64,000 nt of DNA from Nocardioides bruguierae (GCF_023656415.1 NZ_JAMOIL010000012.1:1-64000), one strand, 5' to 3'. Shown: positions 23,299 through 33,385, counted from the first letter of the stretch. Numbers and translations are program-made. The notes: generated from the letters alone by a model not told the origin.

Positions 23299-24345
23299 GT
23301 GGGCGACGTCGCCACGGGGCAGAAACACCCTGTGAGCATGTTCCAGCCACCACGACCGTGGCCGTCGCACGCCGTCGTGCAGCCCTGCCGGGTCGACCCA
23401 GCAGGGCTCGCCGGCCCCACCAAGGCGCAAGCGGCTGGTCGAGGCTGGCGTCGTGCCGGGCCTGGCCTGCACCTGCCGGCCGACACGCCCGAGACCCCGG
23501 CGCAGCGCATCGTCGACGTCGCCGCCCGGGCCCCGCACGGCATCCTCACCGGGTGGGCCGCCCTCCACGTCCTGGGGTCGGCGTTCCACGACGGAAAGGA
23601 CCTCCATGGACGCCGACTACCGGTGCCCCTGATCTGCGTCGACGGTCACCGCCCCCGACAGGGGCAGGACGTGCTCCCCCTCCGGCACGCCGTCGCACCG
23701 AGCGAGGTGCTGACGGTGCACGGGCTCCGGGTGACCCACCCCGCCCGGGCTCTCCTGGACGAAGCGCGCCTGGTCCCGGACGTCCGGGAGCTCGTGGTGG
23801 GCGTGGACATGGCCCTCGCCGCCGGGGTCGTCCACCTCGCTGCCGTCGAGCGACGGGCGCTCGAAGCCCTGGGACCGGGCCCCGATCCGGGCCGCCGTCG
23901 CCTCCGCACGGCGGTGGCGCTCGCGGTGGAGGACTCGTGGTCCCCCGGCGAGACCCGCATGCGACTGGTCTGGGAGGTGGAGGCCGCCCTCCCACGCCCG
24001 CTGCGCAACCGCAGGATCGTGGACACGTCGGGTCGGGCGGTGGCCGTGGTCGACCTGCTCGACCCTCGGTCGGGCGCCGTGGGCGAGTACGACGGAGGTG
24101 AGCACCGCACGCCGGCGCGGCAGCGGCGGGACGTCCTCCGCGCCGACTCGCTCGCCAGGCTGGGGCTTCCGTCGGTCACCGCGGTGGCGGCCGACGTGCG
24201 GACACCGGTCGCCCGACGCCTGCTCGCCTCCCGCATCCTCGCCGCCGTGGCCCGCGGGCCCGGCCAGGAGGTCGTCGCCTCCTGCCACACGGGGCCGGGA
24301 CGCCCCCGCTGGACCCCCGTCGCCCCCACGACGACGGGGTCGTGA
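23299..24345 (+). CDS. AbiEi/Vsr-like protein (possible PD-(D/E)xK nuclease), function unknown
   Basis: Up to 348 residues. The N-terminal half (GILTGWAALHVLG, RVTHPARALLDEA) resembles the AbiEi/DUF-type proteins that are frequent in actinobacteria. The C-terminal part (AVVDLLDPRSGAVGEYDG, then RQRRDVLRADSLARLGL) has the spacing of a Vsr/DUF559-like nuclease core, with the Asp/Glu pair in GEYDG. There is no antitoxin-like partner. The start is uncertain: GTG 23299, GTG 23332 or ATG 23338. The stop codon lies inside the left arm of the downstream palindrome, so the last residues are encoded by the repeat. No secretion signal is seen. Confidence 0.7.
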   Translation: MGDVATGQKHPVSMFQPPRPWPSHAVVQPCRVDPAGLAGPTKAQAAGRGWRRAGPGLHLPADTPETPAQRIVDVAARAPHGILTGWAALHVLGSAFHDGKDLHGRRLPVPLICVDGHRPRQGQDVLPLRHAVAPSEVLTVHGLRVTHPARALLDEARLVPDVRELVVGVDMALAAGVVHLAAVERRALEALGPGPDPGRRRLRTAVALAVEDSWSPGETRMRLVWEVEAALPRPLRNRRIVDTSGRAVAVVDLLDPRSGAVGEYDGGEHRTPARQRRDVLRADSLARLGLPSVTAVAADVRTPVARRLLASRILAAVARGPGQEVVASCHTGPGRPRWTPVAPTTTGS

Positions 24346-24400
24346 CACGTCTGGACGGTGAATCGAGCTGATCGACCGTCCGAACGTGTCACGACCCCGT
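24334..24400. repeat. Long palindrome, right copy (GTGACACGTTCGGAC family)
   Basis: A 26-base arm (24334-24359) pairs with 24375-24400 with two mismatches around a 15-base loop containing GAGCTGATC. It shares the core GTCGTGACACG...GGAC and the loop word GCTGATC with the copy at 23213-23267. The stop codon of the nuclease-like gene is within the left arm. It may act as a bidirectional terminator for this gene and the convergent peptidase gene. Confidence 0.88.
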
Positions 24401-24417
24401 CGGTGGAGAAGTGGGGC

Positions 24418-25074
24418 TCAGCCCTTCTTCGCGCGGGCGTCCGCCAGGGAGCCGATGCGCTTGACATAGAAGCTGGTGTTGCCGCGGGCGGCCTTCCACG
24501 ACAGCGAGACGTGCACGTGGTCGCGGTGGCGCAGGGTGGCCGAGCACTTCTTCAGGTAGGCCTTCTTGCGCTCGGGGCAGGCCGAGTTCTGGTACCAGCG
24601 GGGCTCGAAGCCGCCGGAGGCGCTGTAGATGTGGTCGTCCCAGATGAAGTACATGATCCCCATGCGGCGGGCGAGGGCGTCGGCGTTGCCGCGGGGGTCC
24701 TTCTTGGTGAGGGCGCGGATGAACCGCTTGGCCTTGCGAGCGCCGGAGGTGGTGCGGGCATCGACCATCCAGTCGTAGGCGCGCCCCTCCTGGTGCTCGG
24801 AGTAGACGTCCTTGTCGCGCTTGCAGTCGCGCGAGATGCCTCCGGCGACGCCGCCGTAGTGCTTGACCGTCCAGGTCAGGGCGAACGTCGTGCCGCGCTT
24901 GGCCTTCGGCTTGCACTCGTCGGCGCCGTCGTAGCGGGCGTAGCCCTCGACCGGGGCGGCCGAGGCGGCCGGGGCGAGCACGAGCGTGCCGAGCACGAGG
25001 GCCAGTGCTGCGAGGAGCGCCGGCAGCAGGGCCCGCGCGGGCGCGGACGAGGGGGCAGGGGTGCGGTGGTGCAT
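24418..25074 (-). CDS. Secreted M15-like peptidase
   Basis: A 218-residue exported protein with a signal peptide (hydrophobic residues about 15-38, AAPAASAAP cleavage region). The SEHQEGRAYD motif matches the SxHxxGxAxD zinc site of M15 D,D-carboxypeptidases, and RHRDHVHVS supplies the last His. It may trim cell-wall peptides, or be a related zinc domain of unassigned substrate. Four cysteines in the mature part could form disulfides. ATG at 25074 follows GGGAGGAA. It is convergent with the nuclease-like gene. Confidence 0.75.
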   Translation of the reverse strand: MHHRTPAPSSAPARALLPALLAALALVLGTLVLAPAASAAPVEGYARYDGADECKPKAKRGTTFALTWTVKHYGGVAGGISRDCKRDKDVYSEHQEGRAYDWMVDARTTSGARKAKRFIRALTKKDPRGNADALARRMGIMYFIWDDHIYSASGGFEPRWYQNSACPERKKAYLKKCSATLRHRDHVHVSLSWKAARGNTSFYVKRIGSLADARAKKG

Positions 25075-25198
25075 GGGGGTGTTCCTCCCGAGAACAGGTG
25101 CGTCGGCTCCGTCAGCCGGACTGGACCAGGCTAGGAAGCACGTTCGGGAACCGTCCCGGCTTTCTGAGGACTCGGGGTGAAGAACCCGTGCGGAACGC

Positions 25199-25609
25199 TC
25201 AGCCGGGAGTGGTCTCCAGGCCCACCGGCTGGTTCACGGTCAGCACCTCGAAGCGCCGGGTGCCGTCCGCGAGCGGCTCGCTGAGCAGCCCGTCCAGGCG
25301 CACGGGCACCCGCTCGACCAGCCCGTCCGGCCAGGCCTGCACGGCGTCCGCGTCGGCCACGAACCAGACCCAGCCCTGCCGGGCCCGGGCGTGGACGTCC
25401 AGCACCTCCCAGCCGAGGACCCAGGGCTCCTCGAGCACCTCCTCGAGGAACACGGCCACCTCGGGGCCGCCGCGGGCCTCCTCCCCGCCGGCGTCGCCGA
25501 AGACCGCGGCGTCGTCGGTGAAGCAGGCCATCGCGGCCGCCAGGTCGCGGCGCACCAGCGCCGCGGACAGGCGCCGGGTCGCCTCACGCACGGCCGTCTC
25601 GGGAGTCAC
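25199..25609 (-). CDS. SnoaL/NTF2-like protein (DUF4440 type)
   Basis: A 136-residue protein with the cone-shaped NTF2 fold pattern: an N-terminal helix (VREATRRLSAALVRRDLAAAMACFTDDAAVFG), a mid-chain strand pair, and a C-terminal FEVLTVNQPVG strand. Members are enzymes or ligand-binding domains of varied function, so no activity is assigned. GTG start at 25609. It stands between the DUF2252 gene and the peptidase gene, both on the same strand, without tight coupling. Confidence 0.6.
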   Translation of the reverse strand: MTPETAVREATRRLSAALVRRDLAAAMACFTDDAAVFGDAGGEEARGGPEVAVFLEEVLEEPWVLGWEVLDVHARARQGWVWFVADADAVQAWPDGLVERVPVRLDGLLSEPLADGTRRFEVLTVNQPVGLETTPG

Positions 25610-25682
25610 GCCCCCTCAACGACACGGACGCGCCCGCGTCACGGACCGGTGCGGTCGGGACCCGGGCGGAGGCGAGGCCCCC

Positions 25683-27272
25683 TCAGCGGAAGACGCGGTC
25701 GACGCTGGTGAACGCACCGAGGTCGTGGTCGGCCTTGAAGTGCTCGTGGTCGGCCTTCACCCGGGCCAGGGCGGCCTCGGACCACGCCAGCAGGTCGGAG
25801 ACGAACAGCTCCTCCGGCTCGATCGCCTCCAGCACGTCCGGCTCCACGTCGTGGTCGACCAGGCCCGCCTCGTCCGAGAGGGCGTGGCTCTGCGCCAGGG
25901 ACGCCCCGCAGGTGCGGGCGTACTTGCGCCACTCCTTCTTGGAGAGGTCGTCGAGGTCGATGTCGCCGCGGTAGGGCGCGCGCTCGCGGACCATGAAGGA
26001 CTTGCCGTCGAGCTCGATGGCGCCGTAGAAGCGGTCGCCGCGCACGAGGTGGACGCCCTGGGCGTGCGTGATGCGCTCGGCGCTGCCGTCCATGACGTAC
26101 TCGGACGGCGGCGCGAGACCGGCCAGCGCCGAGCGGCGGGCCTGCTTGAACTCGATGATGAGGTCGTCGCTGCCGTCCGCGGCCGGGCCCTCGAGCAGCA
26201 GGTAGTAGCGCGGCAGGCCGAGGGAGGCGGTGCCCTGGCCGAGCCGCTGGCAGACGTCCTTCACCTTCAGCGCACCGGTCTCGCCGGAGAGCGCGCGGTC
26301 GGGCAGCTCGATGTCGTTGTCGGCGATGAACTGCTCGAAAAGGGCCTGGAACTCCTCGGTGCGCGAGGAGATCGGCACGTGCTCGTCGTCCGCGCGGAAG
26401 CGGCGGCGCTGCTCGTCGTGGTACTTGCGCGCCAGCCAGGCGTCGCGGCCCTCCTCGGTCTTGTCCTCGATGAGCTGCCGGATGACCTTGGGCGCGTTGT
26501 CCTGCCGCATCTGCCCCTGCTGCTCGGTGGCGTCGGTGGCGTAGCGGCGCATCGCGTCGACGTAGCCGCGGACGAACTCCTCGGCGACCCGGCGCTGCTT
26601 GTCCGCGTCCATGCCGCCCTCGGCCTCGGCGGCGATCATGAACCCGACCGCGCCACGCTTGAGGTCCCAGGTGAAGGGGGCGTAGAAGGCCTCGTCGAAG
26701 TCGTTGACCCCGAAGATCGGCACGTCGTCGGCGCTCGGCATGACGCCGAAGTTCTCGGGGTGGACGTCGCCGAGGGTGAGCACCGTCGGCATGAGCGCGT
26801 CCTCGCCGGCGAGGTCGCGGTAGAACAGCAGCGAGGTGCCCCGGAAGAAGCTGAAGACCGAGTCGTGCAGCTTGGCGAACTTCTCGCGGGCGTCGCTGTT
26901 GGGGCGGGCGATGCGGGTCTCGTGGTCCTCGCGGATCGTCTGGCGCACGTGGATGCGGCGCTCGTGGCCCGTCAGGTGACGCGGCAGGAAGACCATCTCA
27001 CCGCGGGCCCGGGCGCGCGAGAGGTCGCGGAACGCCTCCACGCGGGACGCGGTGTCCGGCTTCGCCTCGGGCGTCACCACCGGCGCCTCGTCCGTGGGGT
27101 CGAGGTCGGAGTCGGTGTCCGCGTCACCCTCCTTGGCGGCCGCCGCGCGCATGTCCAGCGCCTCGGCGAGCTCCTTCTTGGACATCGAGTTGCGGCCGCT
27201 GATGTCGGCCTCGCGGGCCTGGTCCATCAGCTCGGCGCGGGTGTGGGCCTCGGGGTCGGTCTTCTCGGTCAC
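25683..27272 (-). CDS. DUF2252 protein with N-terminal SAP/Rho-N-like domain
   Basis: A 529-residue protein. Residues 10-46 (TRAELMDQAREADISGRNSM, then SKKELAEAL) resemble a Rho N-terminal/SAP nucleic-acid-binding helix set. An acidic linker follows, then a DUF2252 domain (about 95-520) with LTLGDVHPENFGVM, the NDFDEAFYAPFTWDLKRG segment and a late ALSDEAGLVDH. DUF2252 is related to the aminoglycoside phosphotransferase/kinase-like fold; no substrate is known to me. GTG at 27272. Monocistronic. Confidence 0.75.
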   Translation of the reverse strand: MTEKTDPEAHTRAELMDQAREADISGRNSMSKKELAEALDMRAAAAKEGDADTDSDLDPTDEAPVVTPEAKPDTASRVEAFRDLSRARARGEMVFLPRHLTGHERRIHVRQTIREDHETRIARPNSDAREKFAKLHDSVFSFFRGTSLLFYRDLAGEDALMPTVLTLGDVHPENFGVMPSADDVPIFGVNDFDEAFYAPFTWDLKRGAVGFMIAAEAEGGMDADKQRRVAEEFVRGYVDAMRRYATDATEQQGQMRQDNAPKVIRQLIEDKTEEGRDAWLARKYHDEQRRRFRADDEHVPISSRTEEFQALFEQFIADNDIELPDRALSGETGALKVKDVCQRLGQGTASLGLPRYYLLLEGPAADGSDDLIIEFKQARRSALAGLAPPSEYVMDGSAERITHAQGVHLVRGDRFYGAIELDGKSFMVRERAPYRGDIDLDDLSKKEWRKYARTCGASLAQSHALSDEAGLVDHDVEPDVLEAIEPEELFVSDLLAWSEAALARVKADHEHFKADHDLGAFTSVDRVFR

Positions 27273-27346
27273 ATGGACAGCGGTACCCCCCGTCTCACCC
27301 GGAGGAACCCACCCCGGCGGGTAGGCAGGGCTCCCTGACTGCCACC

Positions 27347-27883
27347 TCAGCCCAGGCGCTTGCCCCGGTACACGCTCAGCGGGTCGTCGGCGTAGTGGCC
27401 GTACCCCGGCACGGGTGACCAGCCCGCGGAGTCGTAGAGCGCCACGGCCTCGGGCTGCTTCTGGCCGGTCTCCAGCACCATCGCCCGGACGCCGGCGGCG
27501 CCGGCGTCCTGCTCGAGGGTGGCGAGCACCCGGCGGGCCAGCCCCCGGCGCTGGGCGCGCGGGGCGACGTACATCCGCTTGACCTCCGCGACGTCGAGCC
27601 CGGCGAACCCGGCCCTCGCGGCCACGTCCGGCTGACGACGCCAGGCACCGGTGGCGACCGGGTCGCCGCCGAGGTAACCGACCAGGAACGAGCCGGTCGG
27701 CGGGACGAACATCGCCGGGTCGAGCGGCGTGGCGTCGGGGCCGCCGTAGCGCTCGACGTAGACGGCCTGCACCTCCTCGACCAGGCGCACCGCGTCCGGG
27801 TGGCCGTAGCCGACGCGGACGAGCACGAAGCCGTCGTCCCAGGTGGCGACGGTGTGCTCACGCGGGAAGGGGGTGCTGGTCAC
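27347..27883 (-). CDS. GNAT-family N-acetyltransferase
   Basis: A 178-residue GNAT domain. The acetyl-CoA motif is visible as KRMYVAPRAQRRGLARRVLATLE (in two parts, about residues 105-127), followed by ALYDSAGWSPVPGYG, the typical C-terminal strand pair. The acceptor is unknown. GTG start at 27883. It is the first minus-strand gene after the zinc-ribbon membrane protein gene, with a 42-base gap. Confidence 0.85.
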   Translation of the reverse strand: MTSTPFPREHTVATWDDGFVLVRVGYGHPDAVRLVEEVQAVYVERYGGPDATPLDPAMFVPPTGSFLVGYLGGDPVATGAWRRQPDVAARAGFAGLDVAEVKRMYVAPRAQRRGLARRVLATLEQDAGAAGVRAMVLETGQKQPEAVALYDSAGWSPVPGYGHYADDPLSVYRGKRLG

Positions 27884-27925
27884 GACCCGATCATGACCGC
27901 CCGGCGCCGACGCGCGACACCCGGG

Positions 27926-28435
27926 TCAGGCCAGCGAGGTGCCGCAGGAGTCGCAGAACCGCGCTGCCTCGTCGTTGCGGGTGCCGCACTGGCGGCAGTA
28001 CGGGCCGGTCGCCGACTCCTGCCGCTGGTCGACGTCCTGCCCGATGCCGAGCACGCCGCGTCCGTCGCTGAGGTAGGCGGCCGACTGCTTGACCGTCGGC
28101 ATGGTCTCGCCGGCGACGTAGCGGGACTGCGCGCCCAGCGTCCCGAAGCTGAGGGCCGCGAGCCCGCCGATCGTCATGAACCCGCCGACGGCCAGGAGCC
28201 CCATCGCCGCGAAGCCACCCGGCGGGGTGAACCCCTCGTCGGCCTCGTCCACGAAGCCACCCTCGCTCCACTCCATGGACGGCTGCGCGCTCGTCATCCC
28301 GTTGGCGTCCGCCACGAAGCCCCACAGGCCGAGCCCGGCGACGCACAGGCCGACGACGAGCAGCAGCCCACCGACGACCCGCAAGGTCGTGCGCGTGCGG
28401 CCGGTCTGCGGCAGGGGGTGAGCGGTGCGGGTCAT
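27926..28435 (-). CDS. Membrane protein with C-terminal zinc ribbon
   Basis: A 169-residue protein with two hydrophobic segments (about 18-44 and 76-100) and a C-terminal treble-clef/zinc-ribbon, CRQCGTRNDEAARFCDSCG. This gives two CxxC pairs on the cytosolic side, a build seen in many actinobacterial proteins that pair a membrane anchor with a small zinc finger. Function unknown. ATG at 28435, divergent from serC across 142 bases. Confidence 0.7.
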   Translation of the reverse strand: MTRTAHPLPQTGRTRTTLRVVGGLLLVVGLCVAGLGLWGFVADANGMTSAQPSMEWSEGGFVDEADEGFTPPGGFAAMGLLAVGGFMTIGGLAALSFGTLGAQSRYVAGETMPTVKQSAAYLSDGRGVLGIGQDVDQRQESATGPYCRQCGTRNDEAARFCDSCGTSLA

Positions 28436-28532
28436 CGGGTCTCCTCGTCCTGGGGTGACGTCAACCTACCCCTGCGCGGGGCGGCCCACCCTCTGGGCCT
28501 CGCACGACCCGCGGGCCGGGCGGCTGGGATGA

Positions 28533-29702
<1,170 letters not shown>

Positions 29703-29711
29703 CGCCACCTG

Positions 29712-29737
29712 GGTGGTCGAGCAGCACAGGTCGAGAC
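29712..29737. repeat. GGTGGTCGAGCAG/GTCGAGAC repeat, left copy
   Basis: GGTGGTCGAGCAG followed by AGGTCGAGAC is a short form of an interspersed repeat. An inverted longer copy lies at 30846-30884 on the other side of the topoisomerase gene. It occupies the 40-base gap between serC and the topoisomerase stop. Confidence 0.6.
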
Positions 29738-29742
29738 GCCGG

Positions 29743-30777
29743 TCAGGACGCCAGCGCCAGCTGCTCGGGCCCACCGAGCAGCTCGAGCGTCGCCTTCTCC
29801 AGCGCGGCCTGCCGGTCGTCCGGCGTGAGGTGGTCGAGGTCGGCGGTGGTGAGGATCGTCCGGCCCTCCTCGTAGGCGTGCACGACGCGGGGGTCGACGT
29901 AGGAGGTCCGCGCGAGGGTCGGGGTGTTGCCGAGGAAGCCTGAGACGTCCTTCATCGCGGCGCTCACCGCGCGCTTGCGCGAGGCCGCGGTGGCACCCAG
30001 TTCGCCGTTCCCCGCCGCGTCCGCCAACCTGCTCGCGGCGAGCACGGTGGCGTGCCAGGTGCGGAAGTCCTTCGCGGAGGCGTGCAGACCCGTGGTCTCG
30101 CGGACGTAGGTGTTGACCAGGTCGGGCAGCAGCCCGTGCCAGCGGCGGCGCTCGGTGTAGGCGAGCAGCCGGGGGTCCTCGGCCGCCCGCCGGCGTCGCA
30201 TCACGCCGAGCGCCTCGATCACGCCGACGTCGTCGATGACGATGCGGTGCTCGACGCCGGACTTGCCGATGAAGTGGAACTCCAGTCCCTCGCCCTTGCG
30301 ACGCACGTGCCGGCGCTCCAGCGTGGTGAGTCCGAACGAGCCGTGGGCGTCGGCGTAGACGTCGTTGCCGATCCGGAAGCACCCCAGGTCGAGCAGGCGG
30401 ACGGCGGCGGCGCAGCTGCGCTCCAGGGGCATCCCGCTGCCGCCCAGGTCGGTGAGCACCTGGGTGCGGGCCGAGGCGAGCGCGGCGCCGAACGTCAGCA
30501 CCCGCTCGAACTTCTCCTCGTCGCGCTTGCGTCGCCACTCCGGGTGGTAGAGGTACTGGCGACGACCGGCCGCGTCGGTTCCGACCGCCTGCAGATGGCC
30601 GTGGGCGTGCGGGGTGATCCACACCTCCGCCCAGGCCGGCGGGATCACCAGCGCCTCGCACCGGTCACGGGCCTCGCCGGACAGCCGGCGGCCGTCGGCG
30701 TCCAGGTAGGTCCAGCCCTTGCCGGACCGGCGACGGGTCCAGCCCGGCTGGTCGGGAGAGGTCCGGCGCAGGCGCAT
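29743..30777 (-). CDS. DNA topoisomerase IB
   Basis: A 344-residue eukaryote/poxvirus-type topoisomerase that relaxes supercoils through a 3'-phosphotyrosine intermediate. The N-terminal beta domain (GWTRRRSGKGWTYLDADG) is followed by the catalytic domain with RIGND, EFHFIGKSG and KDFRTWHAT. The active-site tyrosine is Tyr293 in NTPTLARTSYVDPRVV. ATG at 30777. It is a typical accessory actinobacterial gene, flanked here by inverted repeat copies. Confidence 0.93.
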   Translation of the reverse strand: MRLRRTSPDQPGWTRRRSGKGWTYLDADGRRLSGEARDRCEALVIPPAWAEVWITPHAHGHLQAVGTDAAGRRQYLYHPEWRRKRDEEKFERVLTFGAALASARTQVLTDLGGSGMPLERSCAAAVRLLDLGCFRIGNDVYADAHGSFGLTTLERRHVRRKGEGLEFHFIGKSGVEHRIVIDDVGVIEALGVMRRRRAAEDPRLLAYTERRRWHGLLPDLVNTYVRETTGLHASAKDFRTWHATVLAASRLADAAGNGELGATAASRKRAVSAAMKDVSGFLGNTPTLARTSYVDPRVVHAYEEGRTILTTADLDHLTPDDRQAALEKATLELLGGPEQLALAS

Positions 30778-30845
30778 GTCGCGAGGCTAGGCAGCCTCCG
30801 GGCCCGGGCGTCCCACCCCGGCGGGCTCGCCCGGACGGGTGCGGA

Positions 30846-30977
30846 GGTCTCGACGTGCGCTCGCAGGCTCGCTGCTCGACCACCGGGGCCTGGTCTCGCG
30901 AGGGTCGCAGCACGACCACCGGATGCGGTCGGGTGCGGCGATCTCGAGGCTCCTCGCCGGCGCTCGTCGCACCTCGA
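30846..30977. repeat. Inverted GTCTCGAC...GTCGACCACC repeat cluster
   Basis: GGTCTCGAC...GCTGCTCGACCACC (30846-30884) is the inverse of the repeat at 29712-29737. Two more degenerate units follow (about 30890-30922 and 30940-30977), the last running into the stop codon of the secreted-protein gene. The gap between topoisomerase and that gene holds nothing else. Confidence 0.55.
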
Positions 30978-32135
30978 TCACCGCAGGCGGCGGAGGCGGC
31001 GGAGGCGGCGCAGCAGGCCGCGGAGGCCCAGCACCGCGAGGCCGGCCAGCAGGAGCGCGGCAAGGGAGGTCAGGCCGGCGAGGATCCAGCTCGGCACGGT
31101 GTCGGGGACGGCGCGGGCCGGGTCCGCGGCGACCTCCGGGTCGAAGGCGTCGGGGTCGGGCAGGTCGCCGGGCTCCGCCTCGTCCGCGTCCGACCCGCCG
31201 GCGGTGCCGTCCCCCTCGTCCCCCCGCAGGATCGCCCGCACCCGCACGGGCGTCGCGACCCGCAGGACCTCGGTGCCGCGGCCCTCGGTGGAGACCAGGA
31301 GCCGGCCGCGGCGGTCGACCGCGATGCCCTCGCCCTGCTGCTGGTCGGGCATCGCCACCTCCGCCACCCGCCGCAGCGAGGGCCAGGCGTAGACGACGGA
31401 GGAGAAGTAGCCGCGCACCACCACGGAGCGTCCGTCGAGGCCGAAGGAGCCGTCGGTGGCGATGGGCAGCACCGGTCCGACCCGGGTCAGCTCGTTGGGA
31501 CCGTCCGGGTCGAGGGTGGCGGGGGCGGCGTAGACCGACCCGCCGAGCAGCTCCTTGGAGACCACGAACAGCCGCCCCGTCCGCGGGTGGCGCAGCAGCG
31601 TCTCGGCGTCGCGCGCGCCGTCGGGGTAGACGAGGTCGTAGACCGTGGGCGAGACCGTGCGGTCACCCGCCCCCACCGGCACCCGCGCGACCTGGATCGA
31701 GTCGCGCACGGCGTTGTTGTCGCCGATGTCGCCGACCCACACGTGACCCCGCCCGGCCGGGGCCAGCGCCTCGACGTCGGTGGGGTCGTCGCTCCAGGTG
31801 GTGACACCGACCGTCTCCCCGGCGTCCTCGCCCCGGGCGGCCACGGTGAAGACCTGGCCGGAGTCCCCGGAGTCGTTGGTGGTGACCAGGTACCGGCCCG
31901 TGTCGACCAGGCCGGAGGACTCGATGATCCGCGGGTCGTCCCAGACCAGGACGACGCTCCCGCTGCCGTCGCCGGCGGCCCCGGCAGGCGGGGCCCCGGC
32001 CAGGCTGACGGGCAGGGCGAGGACCAGCCCCAGCAGCACGCACAGGCCCCCACGCAGGACGGCGGCGAAGAACGGCGCCGACACCCCGGACGCTGCCCGC
32101 CGGCCGGGCCCGCGACCGGGCCCGCGACCGGGCAT
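30978..32135 (-). CDS. Secreted beta-propeller-like protein with C-terminal membrane anchor
   Basis: A 385-residue exported protein with a signal peptide (about 20-52, ending PPAGAAG). The repeating strand pattern (GRYLVTTNDSGDSGQVFTV, EALAPAGRGHVWVGDIGDN, GRLFVVSKELLGG) suggests a beta-propeller/esterase-like fold. A Pro/Asp-rich linker leads to a C-terminal membrane helix (about 350-372) and an Arg-rich LRRLRRLRRLR tail, giving a surface-anchored topology. Function unknown. Its ATG overlaps the methyltransferase stop by one base. Confidence 0.7.
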   Translation of the reverse strand: MPGRGPGRGPGRRAASGVSAPFFAAVLRGGLCVLLGLVLALPVSLAGAPPAGAAGDGSGSVVLVWDDPRIIESSGLVDTGRYLVTTNDSGDSGQVFTVAARGEDAGETVGVTTWSDDPTDVEALAPAGRGHVWVGDIGDNNAVRDSIQVARVPVGAGDRTVSPTVYDLVYPDGARDAETLLRHPRTGRLFVVSKELLGGSVYAAPATLDPDGPNELTRVGPVLPIATDGSFGLDGRSVVVRGYFSSVVYAWPSLRRVAEVAMPDQQQGEGIAVDRRGRLLVSTEGRGTEVLRVATPVRVRAILRGDEGDGTAGGSDADEAEPGDLPDPDAFDPEVAADPARAVPDTVPSWILAGLTSLAALLLAGLAVLGLRGLLRRLRRLRRLR

Positions 32136-33385
32136 CAGGTGCCCGCCGGCGTCCGACCCAGCAGCTCGGACAGCCGCGGGGTGATGCCCCACTCCCCCAC
32201 GAGCTCGTCGTACTCCTTGACCACGCCGCCGCCCTTGACGGGCGCACCGGTGCGGACGGCGCGCAGCAGCGTGTTGCGCGGGGTGTGCTCGGACTCGACG
32301 AACTCCACGACGTCGACCCGGTAGCCCTCGATCCGCAGCAGCGAGGCGCGCAGCGCGTCGGTGAGGGTGTCGGCGAACCGCTCGCGCAGGATGCCGTGCC
32401 GGGTGAGCATCGCGTACGGGCCGGGCGTGCGGGCCTTGCGCAGCTGCGCCGCCACGTCGTGGTGGCAGCACGGGGCCGCGAGCACCACGGGCGCACCCCA
32501 GGACACGGCCCGCGAGAGCGCGTCGTCGGTGGCGGTGTCGCAGGCGTGCAGGGCGAGGACGACCTCGGGGGCCGGGTCGAGCGCGACGCCCTCGATCGAG
32601 CCGACCACGAACGACGCCTCGCCCTCGGGGATGCCCAGGCTGCGGGCCACCTCGCTGTTGTGGTCGGCGGACTGCTGCTTCACGTCCGCGCCCACCACGT
32701 GCACGGGCAGGCCGCGGACGTGGGTGAGGAACCGGTGCGCGGCGAAGGTGAGGTAGGCGTTGCCGCAGCCGAGGTCGACGATGCGCAGCGGGTCCTCGGG
32801 GGTCGGCGTGCGCAGGTGCTTCTTCTCCAGCGCCTCGCTGATCGTCGCGTCCAGCAGCCGCAGGAACTCCTCGACCTGCCGCAGCTTCGCGCGTCGGGTG
32901 GGCTTCACCCGCCCCTGCGCGTCGGTGATCCCGAGCGCGGCGAAGACGGGGTCGGACTCCTCCAGCAGCCGCTTCTTCTCCTGGTCGTGGCCGCGGTCGG
33001 GCTCGACCGCCTCGGTCCGCTCCGCCGAGTGCACCAGGGCCTCGCCCTTCTTCGTCACCCGCAGCTGGTGGCTGTGGGTGGTGGTCTCCACGTGCCAGTT
33101 GCCGAAGGGCTCGTCGAGCAGGTCGTCGAGGGCGTCCCGCGCGTCGGTGGACACCTCGCCGGCCGCGGAGCGCAGCAGGTGGTTGCTCGTGTGGGCCTGC
33201 CGGTCGTCGTAGGCGGTCACCTGGAGGTGCCGGCCGGCCTTGAGGTCGACGTAGCGCAGCTCGACGCGGCGCCAGCGGGGCACGTCGGAGCGACGCTTGC
33301 CGGACGCGACGGCGCGGACCAGCCGCTCGTCGGAGAGCAGGTCCTCGCGCAGCCGGTTCAGCGCGCGCAGCAGGGGCTCGGCCAC
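32135..33385 (-). CDS. SAM-dependent methyltransferase
   Basis: A 416-residue protein with a class I methyltransferase domain at about 175-330. Motif I is RIVDLGCGNAYLTFA, motif II VVGADVKQQSADHN, and VVLALHACDTATDDALS with APCCHHDVA follow. The HACDTATD and PCCHH pairs are seen in the GSTCD/tRNA-type methyltransferase group. The target is not known. GTG at 33385. It is translationally coupled to the surface-anchored protein downstream. Confidence 0.8.
   Translation of the reverse strand: MAEPLLRALNRLREDLLSDERLVRAVASGKRRSDVPRWRRVELRYVDLKAGRHLQVTAYDDRQAHTSNHLLRSAAGEVSTDARDALDDLLDEPFGNWHVETTTHSHQLRVTKKGEALVHSAERTEAVEPDRGHDQEKKRLLEESDPVFAALGITDAQGRVKPTRRAKLRQVEEFLRLLDATISEALEKKHLRTPTPEDPLRIVDLGCGNAYLTFAAHRFLTHVRGLPVHVVGADVKQQSADHNSEVARSLGIPEGEASFVVGSIEGVALDPAPEVVLALHACDTATDDALSRAVSWGAPVVLAAPCCHHDVAAQLRKARTPGPYAMLTRHGILRERFADTLTDALRASLLRIEGYRVDVVEFVESEHTPRNTLLRAVRTGAPVKGGGVVKEYDELVGEWGITPRLSELLGRTPAGT

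Noticed and set aside
23299..24345. Transposase between inverted repeats
   Set aside because: The protein has an AbiEi/Vsr-like layout, with no DDE or HUH motif, and no target-site duplication is visible.
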